Of a stretch of 35,020 nt of DNA, positions 5,982-14,326 are shown one piece after another; the stretch's first letter is position 1; the number at the start of each line of letters is the position of its first letter. The translations under genes were made by a program, and so were the position numbers. The notes under the pieces are model-generated. The model was not told where the DNA came from and searched no databases. It saw nothing but the letters and a program-made list of their open reading frames with translations. Origin of the DNA: a virus; the IMG/VR virus record IMGVR_UViG_3300029286_000140, positions 1 to 35,020 of that record; one strand, 5' to 3'.

Positions 5982-8063
5982 TCAATAAAAGAGGATAACC
6001 GAGCCCGTCATCGACTCGGCGAGACGAACGACGACGCGGTTCAATTCCAAAGTCACATCGGCCGTCACCAGATTACCTTCTTCATCACGCACCTGAACGA
6101 CGTAGTTGGTGTGCCCCAGATCGTGGGTGAAGGCCTGCTCCAACGGCGTCGGATTCAGTATGAATGTCATCTTACCGGCGCTCCCGCCTTGCGCCCCCGC
6201 CAGCAGCGGGATCTCGGCCATTCCCTGGAAAGGAAGATTGACGTTTGCCAACAAGTTGAACCGGCTATATTGCTGGCCTTCGACGAGCTGGCTGTTCAAA
6301 GTGACCAGCTGGTCTTCGATCATGCCTGCCTGCGCCTGACGTACCGCGTCCAAGTTTCGGACCTGCTTATTCAAAGCGTCGATGTGCCGCGCCATTGTCC
6401 CAATCGCCGAGGCGACCGCGGTCTGCCCCCAGTCGGGTTCAATCGTTATGGTAATCCGGGCAGAGACCACAGCCCCGACCACCTGCCCCGACATCAGCGG
6501 ACGCACTGCGAAGAGATAGCTTTTGCTGACCGGCTGCGGTGGTTGGATTACCCCGCCCTGTCCTAAATTCAGCATCCAGGAGGAATAGGAAGGTCTGGCG
6601 ACAATTTCGATGTAGTCTTCCAGTAGGGCGACGGTAATTGTCCGCCCGGTGGACATGCCAATTCGGTGAGCTGGATTATTGAAATCAATGGATTCACCTT
6701 CCGCGCCTTGAGACCTGATCCAACCATATTCGAGGGCATCTGCTTCGTCCCAGCCGACGATCGTCGCGGTAAATCCCTTGCCCTCTGGCAACTGTGAAAG
6801 ATTGAGGGTCGCATTTCCGATGTTCGGAAGACCAATCAAAAAGGGATAAGAATAGACGACTGGCTGCCCGTTCTTCAGGTAGCTTCCCGCTGCCATCAGT
6901 CGCGGCGCGGAGACCATTCCGCCTCGAACCGATTGCAGCTGCAGCGCCCAGAACGTCCCCAGTGGCAACAGTAGAGAGAAATCATTTCCTGCAATCACTC
7001 CCTCAATCCGGTCAGTCGAAGCGACGGGAAGCAACGCGAGCGGCGTCGGATTAGCCGAAGGATCTGTGATGCGCGGCGTCTGGGGTCCGACTTGAACTGG
7101 CCATGCGGTGAAGCGGTATTCCGAAACGCCCGGATAGATCGACGCCGGTTGCTCCCGCGCCGACCGCCCGAGGATATCGCCAATCGCCGTCACGATTGTC
7201 GTTCCGCCCGACGTCGGTTGGTTGCCTTCGATCAAGAATTCCGAGTTGTCCGCGAATTTCAGAAAGTATCCTTCGAGCGCGTCCGCCGCGAATTGATATG
7301 GATTCTCAATCCGAAATGTATTGGTACCGACCGCCTCACCGACGACGTCCAGATAGTTCCAGCCGAACGCAACACGCGCCAGACCACTCGAACGATAGGT
7401 TAGGTTTGAAAGCGCCGGTATCCCATCGAGGGAAGGAAGAGTGCTTCTCTCCGGCTTGATGGATGTAATCCGTAAGTTCAATGGCGGCTTTGGGACTGGG
7501 CTTTCGGTCAAAACGCGAAGGCCTTCCGGATGCTGCGGGTCACCGATTCGGATGCGAAATTCCGAGTTGGTGGTGCCAATATCGGTATTAGGAACATGCA
7601 TCCGTTCGTCGACCGCTAACCTAACGAAGGTCCGCCGGTCGATGACTCCTTCGCCGGTGATCTCTGCCAGCAGCAATTCTCCTTCGGCTGCCTGTGGGGT
7701 TGACTTCAGAACTGTGGAATATCCGTCAGCCTGATAGATCTGGTGCTCTTCGCCGGTTATGAAATGTTGTGTCGGATGTGACTCGACCAGATCGTGTTTC
7801 AGGAATAGGAATAGCGGCAATTGACTGCTATTGACCGGGATGTCAATTCCCACCTGAACCGCCACTCGTTCGCCATCGATATAGGCGACGCCCGGCAGCA
7901 GAGTATAGGCTCCGCCGGTGTCAACCAGCTCGAAACCTGACACCACGCCATCCGAGAACATTTCGCGTTGCCGGTCGAGAATCGCGTTCTCCTTACCTGC
8001 CTGATCAAATTCCAAATCTTCCAGGGTCGGCTTGATGCCGGAAAAGTATTTCAGACGCTGCAT
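5982..8063 (-). CDS. Large tail fibre / baseplate-distal protein
   Basis: A 693-residue protein directly after gpI, the usual position of the proximal tail fibre. The N-terminal region (about 1-175) resembles DUF4815-type fibre attachment regions: YFSGIKPTLEDLEFDQ, then a LLPGVAYIDGERVAV beta segment. The middle contains beta-rich, fibronectin-like segments separated by Pro-rich links (about 185-530). A helical segment (about 555-620) may trimerise. The C-terminal 75 residues form a beta domain ending in SMTGSVILFY. No enzymatic motif is seen. Confidence 0.72.
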   Translation of the reverse strand: MQRLKYFSGIKPTLEDLEFDQAGKENAILDRQREMFSDGVVSGFELVDTGGAYTLLPGVAYIDGERVAVQVGIDIPVNSSQLPLFLFLKHDLVESHPTQHFITGEEHQIYQADGYSTVLKSTPQAAEGELLLAEITGEGVIDRRTFVRLAVDERMHVPNTDIGTTNSEFRIRIGDPQHPEGLRVLTESPVPKPPLNLRITSIKPERSTLPSLDGIPALSNLTYRSSGLARVAFGWNYLDVVGEAVGTNTFRIENPYQFAADALEGYFLKFADNSEFLIEGNQPTSGGTTIVTAIGDILGRSAREQPASIYPGVSEYRFTAWPVQVGPQTPRITDPSANPTPLALLPVASTDRIEGVIAGNDFSLLLPLGTFWALQLQSVRGGMVSAPRLMAAGSYLKNGQPVVYSYPFLIGLPNIGNATLNLSQLPEGKGFTATIVGWDEADALEYGWIRSQGAEGESIDFNNPAHRIGMSTGRTITVALLEDYIEIVARPSYSSWMLNLGQGGVIQPPQPVSKSYLFAVRPLMSGQVVGAVVSARITITIEPDWGQTAVASAIGTMARHIDALNKQVRNLDAVRQAQAGMIEDQLVTLNSQLVEGQQYSRFNLLANVNLPFQGMAEIPLLAGAQGGSAGKMTFILNPTPLEQAFTHDLGHTNYVVQVRDEEGNLVTADVTLELNRVVVRLAESMTGSVILFY

Positions 8064-8068
8064 ATCGC

Positions 8069-8755
8069 TTATACCGCCGGTAGAGGATTGGCTGCAAAAT
8101 AGACGACACCCCGAGTGTGGGCAGGTTTGGCGGCGTTAATCGCTTCGATCACTACCTCTGGATCATAACCGATGCCGTTCAGATTGGAAACCGCGATCCA
8201 GAAATGGAAGCTTTGAGTCAAGTCCGATTCGGAATAGATCCTCGTCCCGCGATAGGAAGCAAATTCACTTTGATCGATGCCGTCAAAGAGACGCGAGAGA
8301 TTGGGTTCAACTTCCGTCTTTTGATCTGATTCCGATAGAACAATCCAAGCCTGATCGTCGGCATAGTATTCGACGATCTGGTCACAACGGAGGCGATGGA
8401 TATCTTCGATCAGGTAGCGCATGCCGGCCTTGGTGCCGAGAAACCTATTCCGAAAGGTGAGGGTCAATATTCTTTCCAGAAGCGCAGCATCGCTTTCGCC
8501 CGGCAACCGCCGCAGCCCCCGGTCACCAGCATGAAAGTCGAGATCGCCCGAGCGCTCGGCACTTGTGTAATAGGGATTGGAAGCGTCCTGAATTGAAGCA
8601 TACCGCCTCAGCCGGGCGGTGAGAATTGCCGATTTCAATTCGTCAAGAACTGCGCCGATGGCGTCGAGCAGCCCGAACAATTTCGACTCTGAGGGCGACT
8701 TCTGCTTCCGAACAGTAGGGAGCAGATACCACATATAGTGAGCGCTACTGCTCAA
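8069..8755 (-). CDS. Baseplate/tail protein gpI-like (P2 I family)
   Basis: A 228-residue protein overlapping the end of the gpJ gene by 11 bases, which is the conserved J-I order of contractile phages. The N-terminus has LLPTVRKQKSPSESKLFGLL, and the middle has a LPGESDAALLERILTLTFRN segment followed by GTKAGMRYLIEDI. These fit the Tail_P2_I / baseplate wedge pattern. It links the baseplate wedge to tail fibres. The assignment rests on both sequence and position. Confidence 0.75.
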   Translation of the reverse strand: MSSSAHYMWYLLPTVRKQKSPSESKLFGLLDAIGAVLDELKSAILTARLRRYASIQDASNPYYTSAERSGDLDFHAGDRGLRRLPGESDAALLERILTLTFRNRFLGTKAGMRYLIEDIHRLRCDQIVEYYADDQAWIVLSESDQKTEVEPNLSRLFDGIDQSEFASYRGTRIYSESDLTQSFHFWIAVSNLNGIGYDPEVVIEAINAAKPAHTRGVVYFAANPLPAV

Positions 8756-9950
8756 GACCGAATCCTTCCTTATTAACGGTCGCGATCTGCGCCTGACTGG
8801 TTACCGTATTGCCTTGGGTTCCGCCGATATCACTGTCCTGATAGACCCGACCCTTGATGCGGTGGGTAATCGTCACCATCCCGATCACAAGAAACGAATT
8901 GACGGTGAGGTTTATGTCGTTGGGTGGCGACTGAACCCGAATGTTGTATATCCCGGCAATTCCCATCAGCGCATCGATCAGCCTGGCAAGAATTAATCCC
9001 TCACCCAACTGCAGGCGTCGGGAAAACTCGCTTATCGCCGACCGAAGTTCGGCCTCGACTTTTTCCTGATCGGCATTGGCGAAGCGGGTCACCTCAATCG
9101 AGATGTTCTGATTGATGATGCGAGGTCCCAGAACTCGAACATCTGCCGTCAGCGGTTTCCTCTCCTTTATATAGGAGAGCGCGTCGCTTAAGAGCTGCGG
9201 CGTCGGCGCGCCGTTCGCCCCCAGTATCACCACCCCGACCGTTCCGGGACCGAAGGGGAAATCATCCAGCACCGACGCCGCGGTTACTCCCGGAACCGAC
9301 AATGCCCAATTGCGGTAAGCCTCCCGCGTCCCGCCTAGACCAAGTCGCTCCCACGCTGTAACGGCACGCATTCGCAGCTGTTCATCTGATTCGGGATCGC
9401 TGCCTTCTCGCAGCAATGATCCGGATGCGTTGGTGATGGTCTCGATCCCGGCGATGCGGGTGACGATGCGACTGATCGTCCCGACGCCGACGTTCCAGGC
9501 AGCGCCCGGTGACTCCGCTTCTGCTTCCACATCGATACTCGATTCACCTTCGGCGAGGATGGCATCGGATAGGGTGATGAACCGGTAATCCTTGCCAGAA
9601 GAGTCTTTCAGCGATTTACAAATGGTGCCTGCCGGAATAGTGATGTTCCTGTCCGCAGGCGTCGATCTGCCGAACGTCAACCTAACTCGCGCCTTCACAG
9701 CCGCATGCCGCACAATCCCCATCTCCCGCACTTTCAGATCGAGCCAATTACCGGTCGCCGTCTGGACGAACGACTGCGACATCACAGATTGAACCAACGC
9801 GTAAAGGTCGGCAACCACCTTGGCGATCACTTCCAGCAATCCCCGGATCGCGGCCGATGGGTTCAGATTGGTGAAGGGCGTCTTCTCAATCAGCCCACCG
9901 AAGAGATCGTCACAGAGATCAGAGAAAGTCTTAATCACACCACCATCCAA
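8745..9950 (-). CDS. Baseplate J-like protein (gpJ)
   Basis: A baseplate wedge component of 401 residues. Family-typical segments are visible: the N-terminal helical part, the GNWLDLKVREMGIVRH segment (about 67-82), PAGTICKSLKD, a SPGAAWNVGVGTISRI beta segment (about 147-162), and GSDPESDEQLRMRAVTAWER (about 186-205). These are the hallmark motifs of Baseplate_J proteins. It overlaps gp25/gpW upstream and gpI downstream, as expected for coupled translation. Confidence 0.93.
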   Translation of the reverse strand: MDGGVIKTFSDLCDDLFGGLIEKTPFTNLNPSAAIRGLLEVIAKVVADLYALVQSVMSQSFVQTATGNWLDLKVREMGIVRHAAVKARVRLTFGRSTPADRNITIPAGTICKSLKDSSGKDYRFITLSDAILAEGESSIDVEAEAESPGAAWNVGVGTISRIVTRIAGIETITNASGSLLREGSDPESDEQLRMRAVTAWERLGLGGTREAYRNWALSVPGVTAASVLDDFPFGPGTVGVVILGANGAPTPQLLSDALSYIKERKPLTADVRVLGPRIINQNISIEVTRFANADQEKVEAELRSAISEFSRRLQLGEGLILARLIDALMGIAGIYNIRVQSPPNDINLTVNSFLVIGMVTITHRIKGRVYQDSDIGGTQGNTVTSQAQIATVNKEGFGLEQ

Positions 9951-10327
9951 ACGAGTGATTCTTCAACACGGCCATTGACTGGTCTGAAATGAATCTCGAA
10001 GCGCTTCTCTTCCGAGGTGAAGGCCAACGGAATAATGCTGATCGACTCTGATTCGATTCGTGGTTCATCTTCCAAAGCTTCGCGTAAATAACGATTCGCC
10101 AAGGCTCTATTCAACGGTGTGTCCGAGGCTCCCAGTAACAAGCCGATCCGGCAACCCCAGTCTTTATGTCCGTAAATGTCACCTGGCAGAGTTCCGAGTC
10201 GGTCGCGGACGTCCTGCAATAGACAATCCCGACCGACAGCCATTTCCAAATCGCCGCTACGACCGACGACCAAATCGCCTTCGACATCGAACAGAATGTC
10301 GACGCCCAGATATGCCTCGACGCTCAT
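9935..10327 (-). CDS. gp25/gpW-like baseplate wedge protein
   Basis: A 130-residue protein of the GPW/gp25 family, a wedge and sheath-initiation component. Motifs are GDLEMAVGRDCLLQDVRDRL (about 25-44), GDIYGHKDWGCRIGLLLG (about 49-66), and a C-terminal LAFTSEEKRFEIHFRPVNG strand pair. The start ATG overlaps the previous gene by four bases. Size and position before gpJ match the family. Confidence 0.9.
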   Translation of the reverse strand: MSVEAYLGVDILFDVEGDLVVGRSGDLEMAVGRDCLLQDVRDRLGTLPGDIYGHKDWGCRIGLLLGASDTPLNRALANRYLREALEDEPRIESESISIIPLAFTSEEKRFEIHFRPVNGRVEESLVWMVV

Positions 10328-10518
10328 TTCACCTCACAGACAATCGGAGCTGGATTGGGAGTACCCACTGCCTGCCCAGTCACCTGAATAATCACCACAC
10401 CCGCAGGCAGTTTCACTTCAAGGTTTTCCACGATTGCCTTGGCGAGTCGCTCGCAGAAATCGGACGAGTTGTCGGTGTTATTGATTGCAGTCTTAATTAC
10501 CTCACCCGTAAGTGCCAT
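10324..10518 (-). CDS. Small phage protein between spike and gp25
   Basis: A 64-residue protein with a helical N-terminus and a short beta C-terminus. I do not recognise the family. Small genes at this position occur in P2/Mu-like baseplate clusters. The start ATG at 10518 has a perfect AGGAGG site five to six bases upstream, which makes translation almost certain. It is coupled (ATGA) to the gp25-like gene. Confidence 0.65.
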   Translation of the reverse strand: MALTGEVIKTAINNTDNSSDFCERLAKAIVENLEVKLPAGVVIIQVTGQAVGTPNPAPIVCEVK

Positions 10519-10525
10519 GTCACCT

Positions 10526-10551
10526 CCTAAAGCCCAAAGCCTAAAGCCTAC
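10526..10551 (-). repeat. Short TAGGCTT tandem array leading into an SD site
   Basis: On the minus strand, TAGGCTT, TAGGCTT and TGGGCTT follow each other immediately and then run into TAGGAGG, the SD site of the 64-residue gene. The first TAG is also the stop codon of the gpV-like gene. The array fills the whole gap between the two genes. Confidence 0.6.
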
Positions 10552-11102
10552 TTTTTCGCATTCACTGTTGCCGAGCAGGGGATCGGCGCGCCGGTTACGA
10601 AACAGACCGGCATCGTTCCTTGCGGACCTCCGGTCACCACCCCCGCGCCATTTTCGCCGAGGTCAATCTTGCCACTCGCCTTCACGCTGCATTTGACACA
10701 GGCGATCTCGACATCTGCCTTCGAATCGATGCGGATATTCCCGTCTTTGCCAATCTCAATTCGCGCCTTCTCAGCCTCGATGAGGAGCAGTCCAGAGGGT
10801 CCTGTCTCCGGGAAGAACCCTTCGATATAAGGTTTACTGTGGTCGCCGTTCTCAAATCCGACCATCACCTTATCTCCCACCGATGGCAGCGCTACGATGC
10901 GCATCGTCTTCGTCGCCCAGATCGAGAGGATGCGGCACTTCGGCAGCAGCGACATCTTCGGGTCGATAGGCTGCACGTCACAGCAATATTTCGCTGCATC
11001 GACCGCGGTAACTTCGCCCATAACCGGAAAGCGCATATAGCCTGAAAGGTTCGGACGTGCCAGCTCAACCAGCCGTTTTATCGATTCGAGCACGGCTCGC
11101 AC
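10548..11102 (-). CDS. Baseplate spike protein gpV-like
   Basis: A 184-residue protein of the Gp5/VgrG OB-fold type. Family-typical segments are GEVTAVDAAKYCCDVQPIDP (about 29-48, OB strand), PSVGDKVMVGFENGDHSKPY (about 73-92) and a repeated beta tail with RIEIGKDGNIRIDSKADVEI (about 112-131). The C-terminus (GAGVVTGGPQGTMPV) resembles the tip end that fits a PAAR-like cap. It forms the membrane-puncturing spike below the hub. Confidence 0.85.
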   Translation of the reverse strand: MRAVLESIKRLVELARPNLSGYMRFPVMGEVTAVDAAKYCCDVQPIDPKMSLLPKCRILSIWATKTMRIVALPSVGDKVMVGFENGDHSKPYIEGFFPETGPSGLLLIEAEKARIEIGKDGNIRIDSKADVEIACVKCSVKASGKIDLGENGAGVVTGGPQGTMPVCFVTGAPIPCSATVNAKK

Positions 11103-11863
11103 CAGAGTCGGGTCCGACCGCCGGAATCCCAGAGATAGTCGGCTTTGAGAACGTAGAAGCGGTCGCCGTCGATTGTCACCACCTCGCTGTGACGGACCTG
11201 CACGACCATCGTCTCGAGGAGCTTCAGGCCGTCGGGCGTCGGTTCAAGCGATATCACATCGACGCCGGAGTGAAATTCATGAACGGGCGATTGCGCCAAA
11301 TCCTTCCGTCCCCAGTGGAAAGTCCCCTCCCGGATGTAGTCGCCAAATCCTTCGCCTGTCTCCCGCAGCAGAAATTCCTTCACCGCTTCCAATGCATCCC
11401 GGATCGTGCGGTCGAAGATCGGCAGCCGCTCTATCACGACGCCGCACTCTTCCAACTTCAATCCCAATCCCGTTCCTGCCAGTAACGACTTCACGACCCC
11501 GGTCGCTGTTTCCTCTTCGAACGTCACCGTCACCCGTTTGGCATTGAGAATCGCTCCGTAATCGATACCCCGCACGACGACCTGCCCGTTTACACCAATC
11601 TCTCGGACGAACCCCCTGAAGATTTCCGTCAAGTCACTTCCGGCATATCCCCACCGGACCCGCAGCGAATCGCCCCGGGCGATTCCTTTGCCGTCCGCAC
11701 CGGCGAGGATCAAGACGCAGGTGTCGGCGGGACCCCTCCGGTCGCTGTTGACGGCCAGACGCGAAACGAACCGGTCTACCGGCTGCCCCTTTATCTCGAC
11801 CTCGAGTACCGGATTCAGGAAGGCCGTCGATGTCGTGCTATTCGATCTAAATGGTTGCTGCAT
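11078..11863 (-). CDS. Baseplate hub protein gpD-like (late control D family)
   Basis: A 261-residue hub protein. Segments include KGQPVDRFVSRLAVNSDRRG, RGDSLRVRWGYAGSDLTEIF (about 63-82) and a central domain with VVRGIDYGAILNAKRVTVTF and later REGTFHWGRKDL. This matches the gpD/VgrG-N-terminal hub family. It overlaps the gpV-like gene by 25 bases, typical of the D-V pair. Its ATG at 11863 faces the plus-strand amidoligase cassette across a 103-base gap. Confidence 0.85.
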   Translation of the reverse strand: MQQPFRSNSTTSTAFLNPVLEVEIKGQPVDRFVSRLAVNSDRRGPADTCVLILAGADGKGIARGDSLRVRWGYAGSDLTEIFRGFVREIGVNGQVVVRGIDYGAILNAKRVTVTFEEETATGVVKSLLAGTGLGLKLEECGVVIERLPIFDRTIRDALEAVKEFLLRETGEGFGDYIREGTFHWGRKDLAQSPVHEFHSGVDVISLEPTPDGLKLLETMVVQVRHSEVVTIDGDRFYVLKADYLWDSGGRTRLWCEPCSNR

Positions 11864-11966
11864 AATGCTTTAATCGACCTGATCTCCTTGACTTCGCATG
11901 GCACCCGACCGCACCTTCGAAGCGAAGATTAATTCGTTACAATCCAATAGGATAACCAAACAAACC
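11864..11966. promoter_or_regulatory. Divergent intergenic region between hub gene and amidoligase cassette
   Basis: This 103-base gap lies between two divergent starts and must carry at least the promoter of the plus-strand cassette. An AGGATAA segment about 14 bases before the ATG at 11967 could be its SD site. I see no convincing -35/-10 pair. Confidence 0.4.
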
Positions 11967-12887
11967 ATGCCAACCATCCAAAATCAAAACTTCGGCGTCG
12001 AGATTGAAGTCGCCGGAGCTGCCAGGCATCAAATCGCCCTGGCAGTCGCAGAAGCAACCGGCGGCAGCATTACCGCCGTCAATGCGCCAGGAGGTTACGA
12101 CGCCACGATCGTCACCGACCGACTCGAGCGAGAATGGAAAATCATGAACGACTCGTCAATCGCCGTCATCGGCGGTCATCGCGGATCGGAAGTGGTGACG
12201 CCGATCCTAACCTATGCCGATCTGCCAATCTTGCAGGAAGTCGTTCGCAAGGTCAAATTGGCCGGGGCGATGAGCCCCTCCTCGACCTCAGTCCATATTC
12301 ATGTCGACGCCAGACCGCACACACCACAGAGCCTTGCCAATCTGGCCAAAATGGTTTACAAGAATGAAGACTTGATATTCGACGCCCTGCAGGTGACAGC
12401 CGAACGCCGCTCCCGCTATACAAGGCCGATGGAATCAGACTTCATCGGAAAAGTGGCGAGGCATAAACCCCGGTCAGCAAGGCAGCTGAACGAATACTGG
12501 TACGGCAGTTACAATCCCAATCCGCAGCATTACGACATGAGCCGCTACCACGGTCTGAACCTGAACAACCTCTCCCGCGAGATTGGGACAATCGAGTTCC
12601 GGTACTTTAACGGAACCCTGCACGCCGGGAAGATCAAATCTTACGTCCAACTCTGCCTTGCGCTATCAGCCAAAGCCTTAAACTCCCGCGCCGCTAGTCA
12701 CAAGAAGATCCCGACCGACAATCCGAAGTTCAACTTCCGCGTGTGGCTGGTGGCGACCTTAGGGCTTAAGGGCGAAGAGTTCAAGACAGCCCGATATCAT
12801 TTAACCCACTATCTGCCTGGCAACAGCGCCTGGCGCTACGGCAGACCGACCAACCGCCACAACCAATTAGAAACAGAAGCACAATGA
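11967..12887 (+). CDS. Amidoligase (GS-like fold COOH-NH2 ligase family)
   Basis: A 306-residue protein of the Amidoligase_2 family, predicted ATP-dependent ligases that form amide bonds between carboxylates and amines on small molecules or peptides. Visible metal/ATP-site motifs are FGVEIEV (E12, E14), GSEVVTPIL (E75), TSVHIHVD (H110, H112), YHGLNLNNL (N198) and TIEFRYFNGT (E210, R212). All expected active-site positions appear intact. I chose the ATG at 11967, where family similarity begins, over an upstream start. It opens a plus-strand three-gene operon opposed to the surrounding phage genes. Its substrate is unknown. Confidence 0.85.
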   Translation: MPTIQNQNFGVEIEVAGAARHQIALAVAEATGGSITAVNAPGGYDATIVTDRLEREWKIMNDSSIAVIGGHRGSEVVTPILTYADLPILQEVVRKVKLAGAMSPSSTSVHIHVDARPHTPQSLANLAKMVYKNEDLIFDALQVTAERRSRYTRPMESDFIGKVARHKPRSARQLNEYWYGSYNPNPQHYDMSRYHGLNLNNLSREIGTIEFRYFNGTLHAGKIKSYVQLCLALSAKALNSRAASHKKIPTDNPKFNFRVWLVATLGLKGEEFKTARYHLTHYLPGNSAWRYGRPTNRHNQLETEAQ

Positions 12888-13333
12888 ATTCAGAACTCAT
12901 CACCTACTTCGCTTATGGCGCGAACCTCGATCTAAACGGGATGGGGAGACGCGCCAGTGGCTGCGACAGAATCAGTCGCGCCACGCTCCCGGATTACCGC
13001 CTCGTCTTTCGCGGGGTGGCCGACATCGAACCAATAGCAGGGGAGAAGGTCCGAGGCGCACTCTACCGGATCACGCCGCAGCATATGCGTGCCCTCGACT
13101 CCTTCGAAGGATACCCACGGCTCTATATCCGTAAAGAAGTGATAGTCGTTCCCGACGCGGGCGAACCAGTCATCGCGACGATCTATCAGATGGCGGGTCG
13201 GAAAGGTTACTCGCCGCCGCACGCCAGTTATCTGGACACCATACTCTCCGGTTGCCGCGATTGGGGCATCGAAGAGGAATACATACGGCAGCTGATCAAG
13301 GCTGCCGCAGAATCACATTTTGGAGAACGATAA
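12884..13333 (+). CDS. Gamma-glutamylcyclotransferase-like (AIG2/GGCT) protein
   Basis: A 149-residue GGCT/AIG2-fold protein. The substrate loop YFAYGANL is at 8-15, and the probable catalytic glutamate is E75 in ALDSFEGYP. These enzymes cyclise gamma-glutamyl groups to release pyroglutamate, reversing gamma-glutamyl amide bonds. It overlaps the amidoligase stop by four bases (ATGA), so the two are translationally coupled. Amidoligase-GGCT pairs recur in other genomes. This one may make and remove, or proofread, a gamma-glutamyl linkage; the substrate is not known. Confidence 0.85.
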   Translation: MNSELITYFAYGANLDLNGMGRRASGCDRISRATLPDYRLVFRGVADIEPIAGEKVRGALYRITPQHMRALDSFEGYPRLYIRKEVIVVPDAGEPVIATIYQMAGRKGYSPPHASYLDTILSGCRDWGIEEEYIRQLIKAAAESHFGER

Positions 13334-13334
13334 A

Positions 13335-13598
13335 ATGAATACCACCGAACCCATCAAACACGAACTGGTGAACGAGGATTCTGTCTTCGCCGGGACCGCC
13401 TTAGAGGTAGTCCGCCAGTTGCGAGACCAAGGTTATTTTGAACGAGGCGTCGATCTGGGCGTCTATCTTGGGCATCTCTCAGACCTCCTGCTTCAGGTCG
13501 CCGGAGTTGAAATCGCCCTGGAAGGCGAAACCCTTGAGGAACGCGCCGAGTCGTTCGTGAAGGGGCTGGTCGCGACCGGCTACTTCAAAGAGGCCTAA
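13335..13598 (+). CDS. Small acidic protein of the amidoligase cassette
   Basis: This 87-residue protein has an opening strand, then FAGTALEVVRQLRDQGYF (about 18-36), and ends in a helix ERAESFVKGLVATGYF. I know of no characterised family, but similar small proteins with a GTALEIVRQM-like motif are common next to amidoligases in phage-like regions. The start is the ATG at 13335, with a GGAGA site about eight bases upstream inside the end of the GGCT gene. A TTG start at 13320 was rejected. It could be a partner or acceptor of the ligase. Confidence 0.65.
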   Translation: MNTTEPIKHELVNEDSVFAGTALEVVRQLRDQGYFERGVDLGVYLGHLSDLLLQVAGVEIALEGETLEERAESFVKGLVATGYFKEA

Positions 13599-13608
13599 GT
13601 CCGATTTC

Positions 13609-13674
13609 ACCACGAAGGCGCGAAGAAGCGAAGGAATCTTTCGATATTTTTCGTCTCTTCGTGTCTTCGCGGTT
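13609..13674. terminator. Imperfect inverted repeat between convergent operons
   Basis: ACCACGAAGGCGCGAAGAAG (13609-13628) is an imperfect inverse of the segment at 13652-13674 (reverse complement AACCGCGAAGACACGAAGAG). It lies between the plus-strand cassette and the minus-strand gene ending at 13673, so it may stop transcription from both sides. The right arm covers the stop codon of the minus-strand gene. Similar CGAAG-rich palindromes are often dispersed intergenic repeats in bacterial genomes. Confidence 0.5.
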
Positions 13675-14326
13675 AATACTCCGGATCGTCACCGGGCTTT
13701 TCGCCGGAATACTCTTTGCCCATGGCGTCTGCCTTGCCCTGATCGTACTGCCGAATCAGATAATCGTCGTCCGGATTGCCTAGCGCCTCGTTAAGCTTGG
13801 CGTCTCCGGCGATGGTCTCTTCACCTTTGGCGACTGCATCACTCTTTGCTTCCGCTTCAGTTGCTTGATTCGTCAACTGATTCTCGACCGACTCAAACTC
13901 GGTCAAACGCAGTGTGGCTGAGATGAAATCGAGTTCGTTGTCGTGGACCTCCAGCTCCTTGATGAGCACCTTTCGGACTCCGCATGCCTCGGTCAGCGAT
14001 GAGACAATTTCCAATGGCTGCGGCAGCGCTTCCTTCGAGGATCGGAAGAGCTTCTGGATCGTCTCCAGTCTCTCGCGCGCTGTTTCGACAACGGCGTCGC
14101 CCTCTTCGCGGTCGCAGAGTTCAAGCTCGATACTTATCTCGGCGTCTTCGTATCCGACCGGCTGCTTCATCTTGCCGGAACGCCCCTTGATCGCAATCTC
14201 GTCGATCTTCAGCGATTGTTTCACGACCATCGAAGCGGGTGGCACCGGAAGCACAATGCCCCCCAAGAGACATTCCAAAGCCTCGCTATTGCGACTCTGG
14301 CGCTCTTCTACGAGCGGATCAGGCAT
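13673..14326 (-). CDS. Baseplate/tail adaptor protein between tape measure and hub
   Basis: A 217-residue protein with a beta-rich N-terminal domain (about 15-140: LLGGIVLPVPPASMVVKQSL, then PVGYEDAEISIELELCDREE) and a very acidic, hydrophilic C-terminal tail (about 150-217). It occupies the slot between tape measure and hub, where Mu-like and other contractile phages have an adaptor linking tube to hub. Fold and position suggest this role; the exact family is uncertain. It overlaps the tape-measure stop by eight bases. Confidence 0.65.
   Translation of the reverse strand: MPDPLVEERQSRNSEALECLLGGIVLPVPPASMVVKQSLKIDEIAIKGRSGKMKQPVGYEDAEISIELELCDREEGDAVVETARERLETIQKLFRSSKEALPQPLEIVSSLTEACGVRKVLIKELEVHDNELDFISATLRLTEFESVENQLTNQATEAEAKSDAVAKGEETIAGDAKLNEALGNPDDDYLIRQYDQGKADAMGKEYSGEKPGDDPEY

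Noticed and set aside
11898-11966. Upstream start for the amidoligase
   Set aside because: The added 23 residues lack family similarity; the ATG at 11967 is followed directly by conserved sequence.
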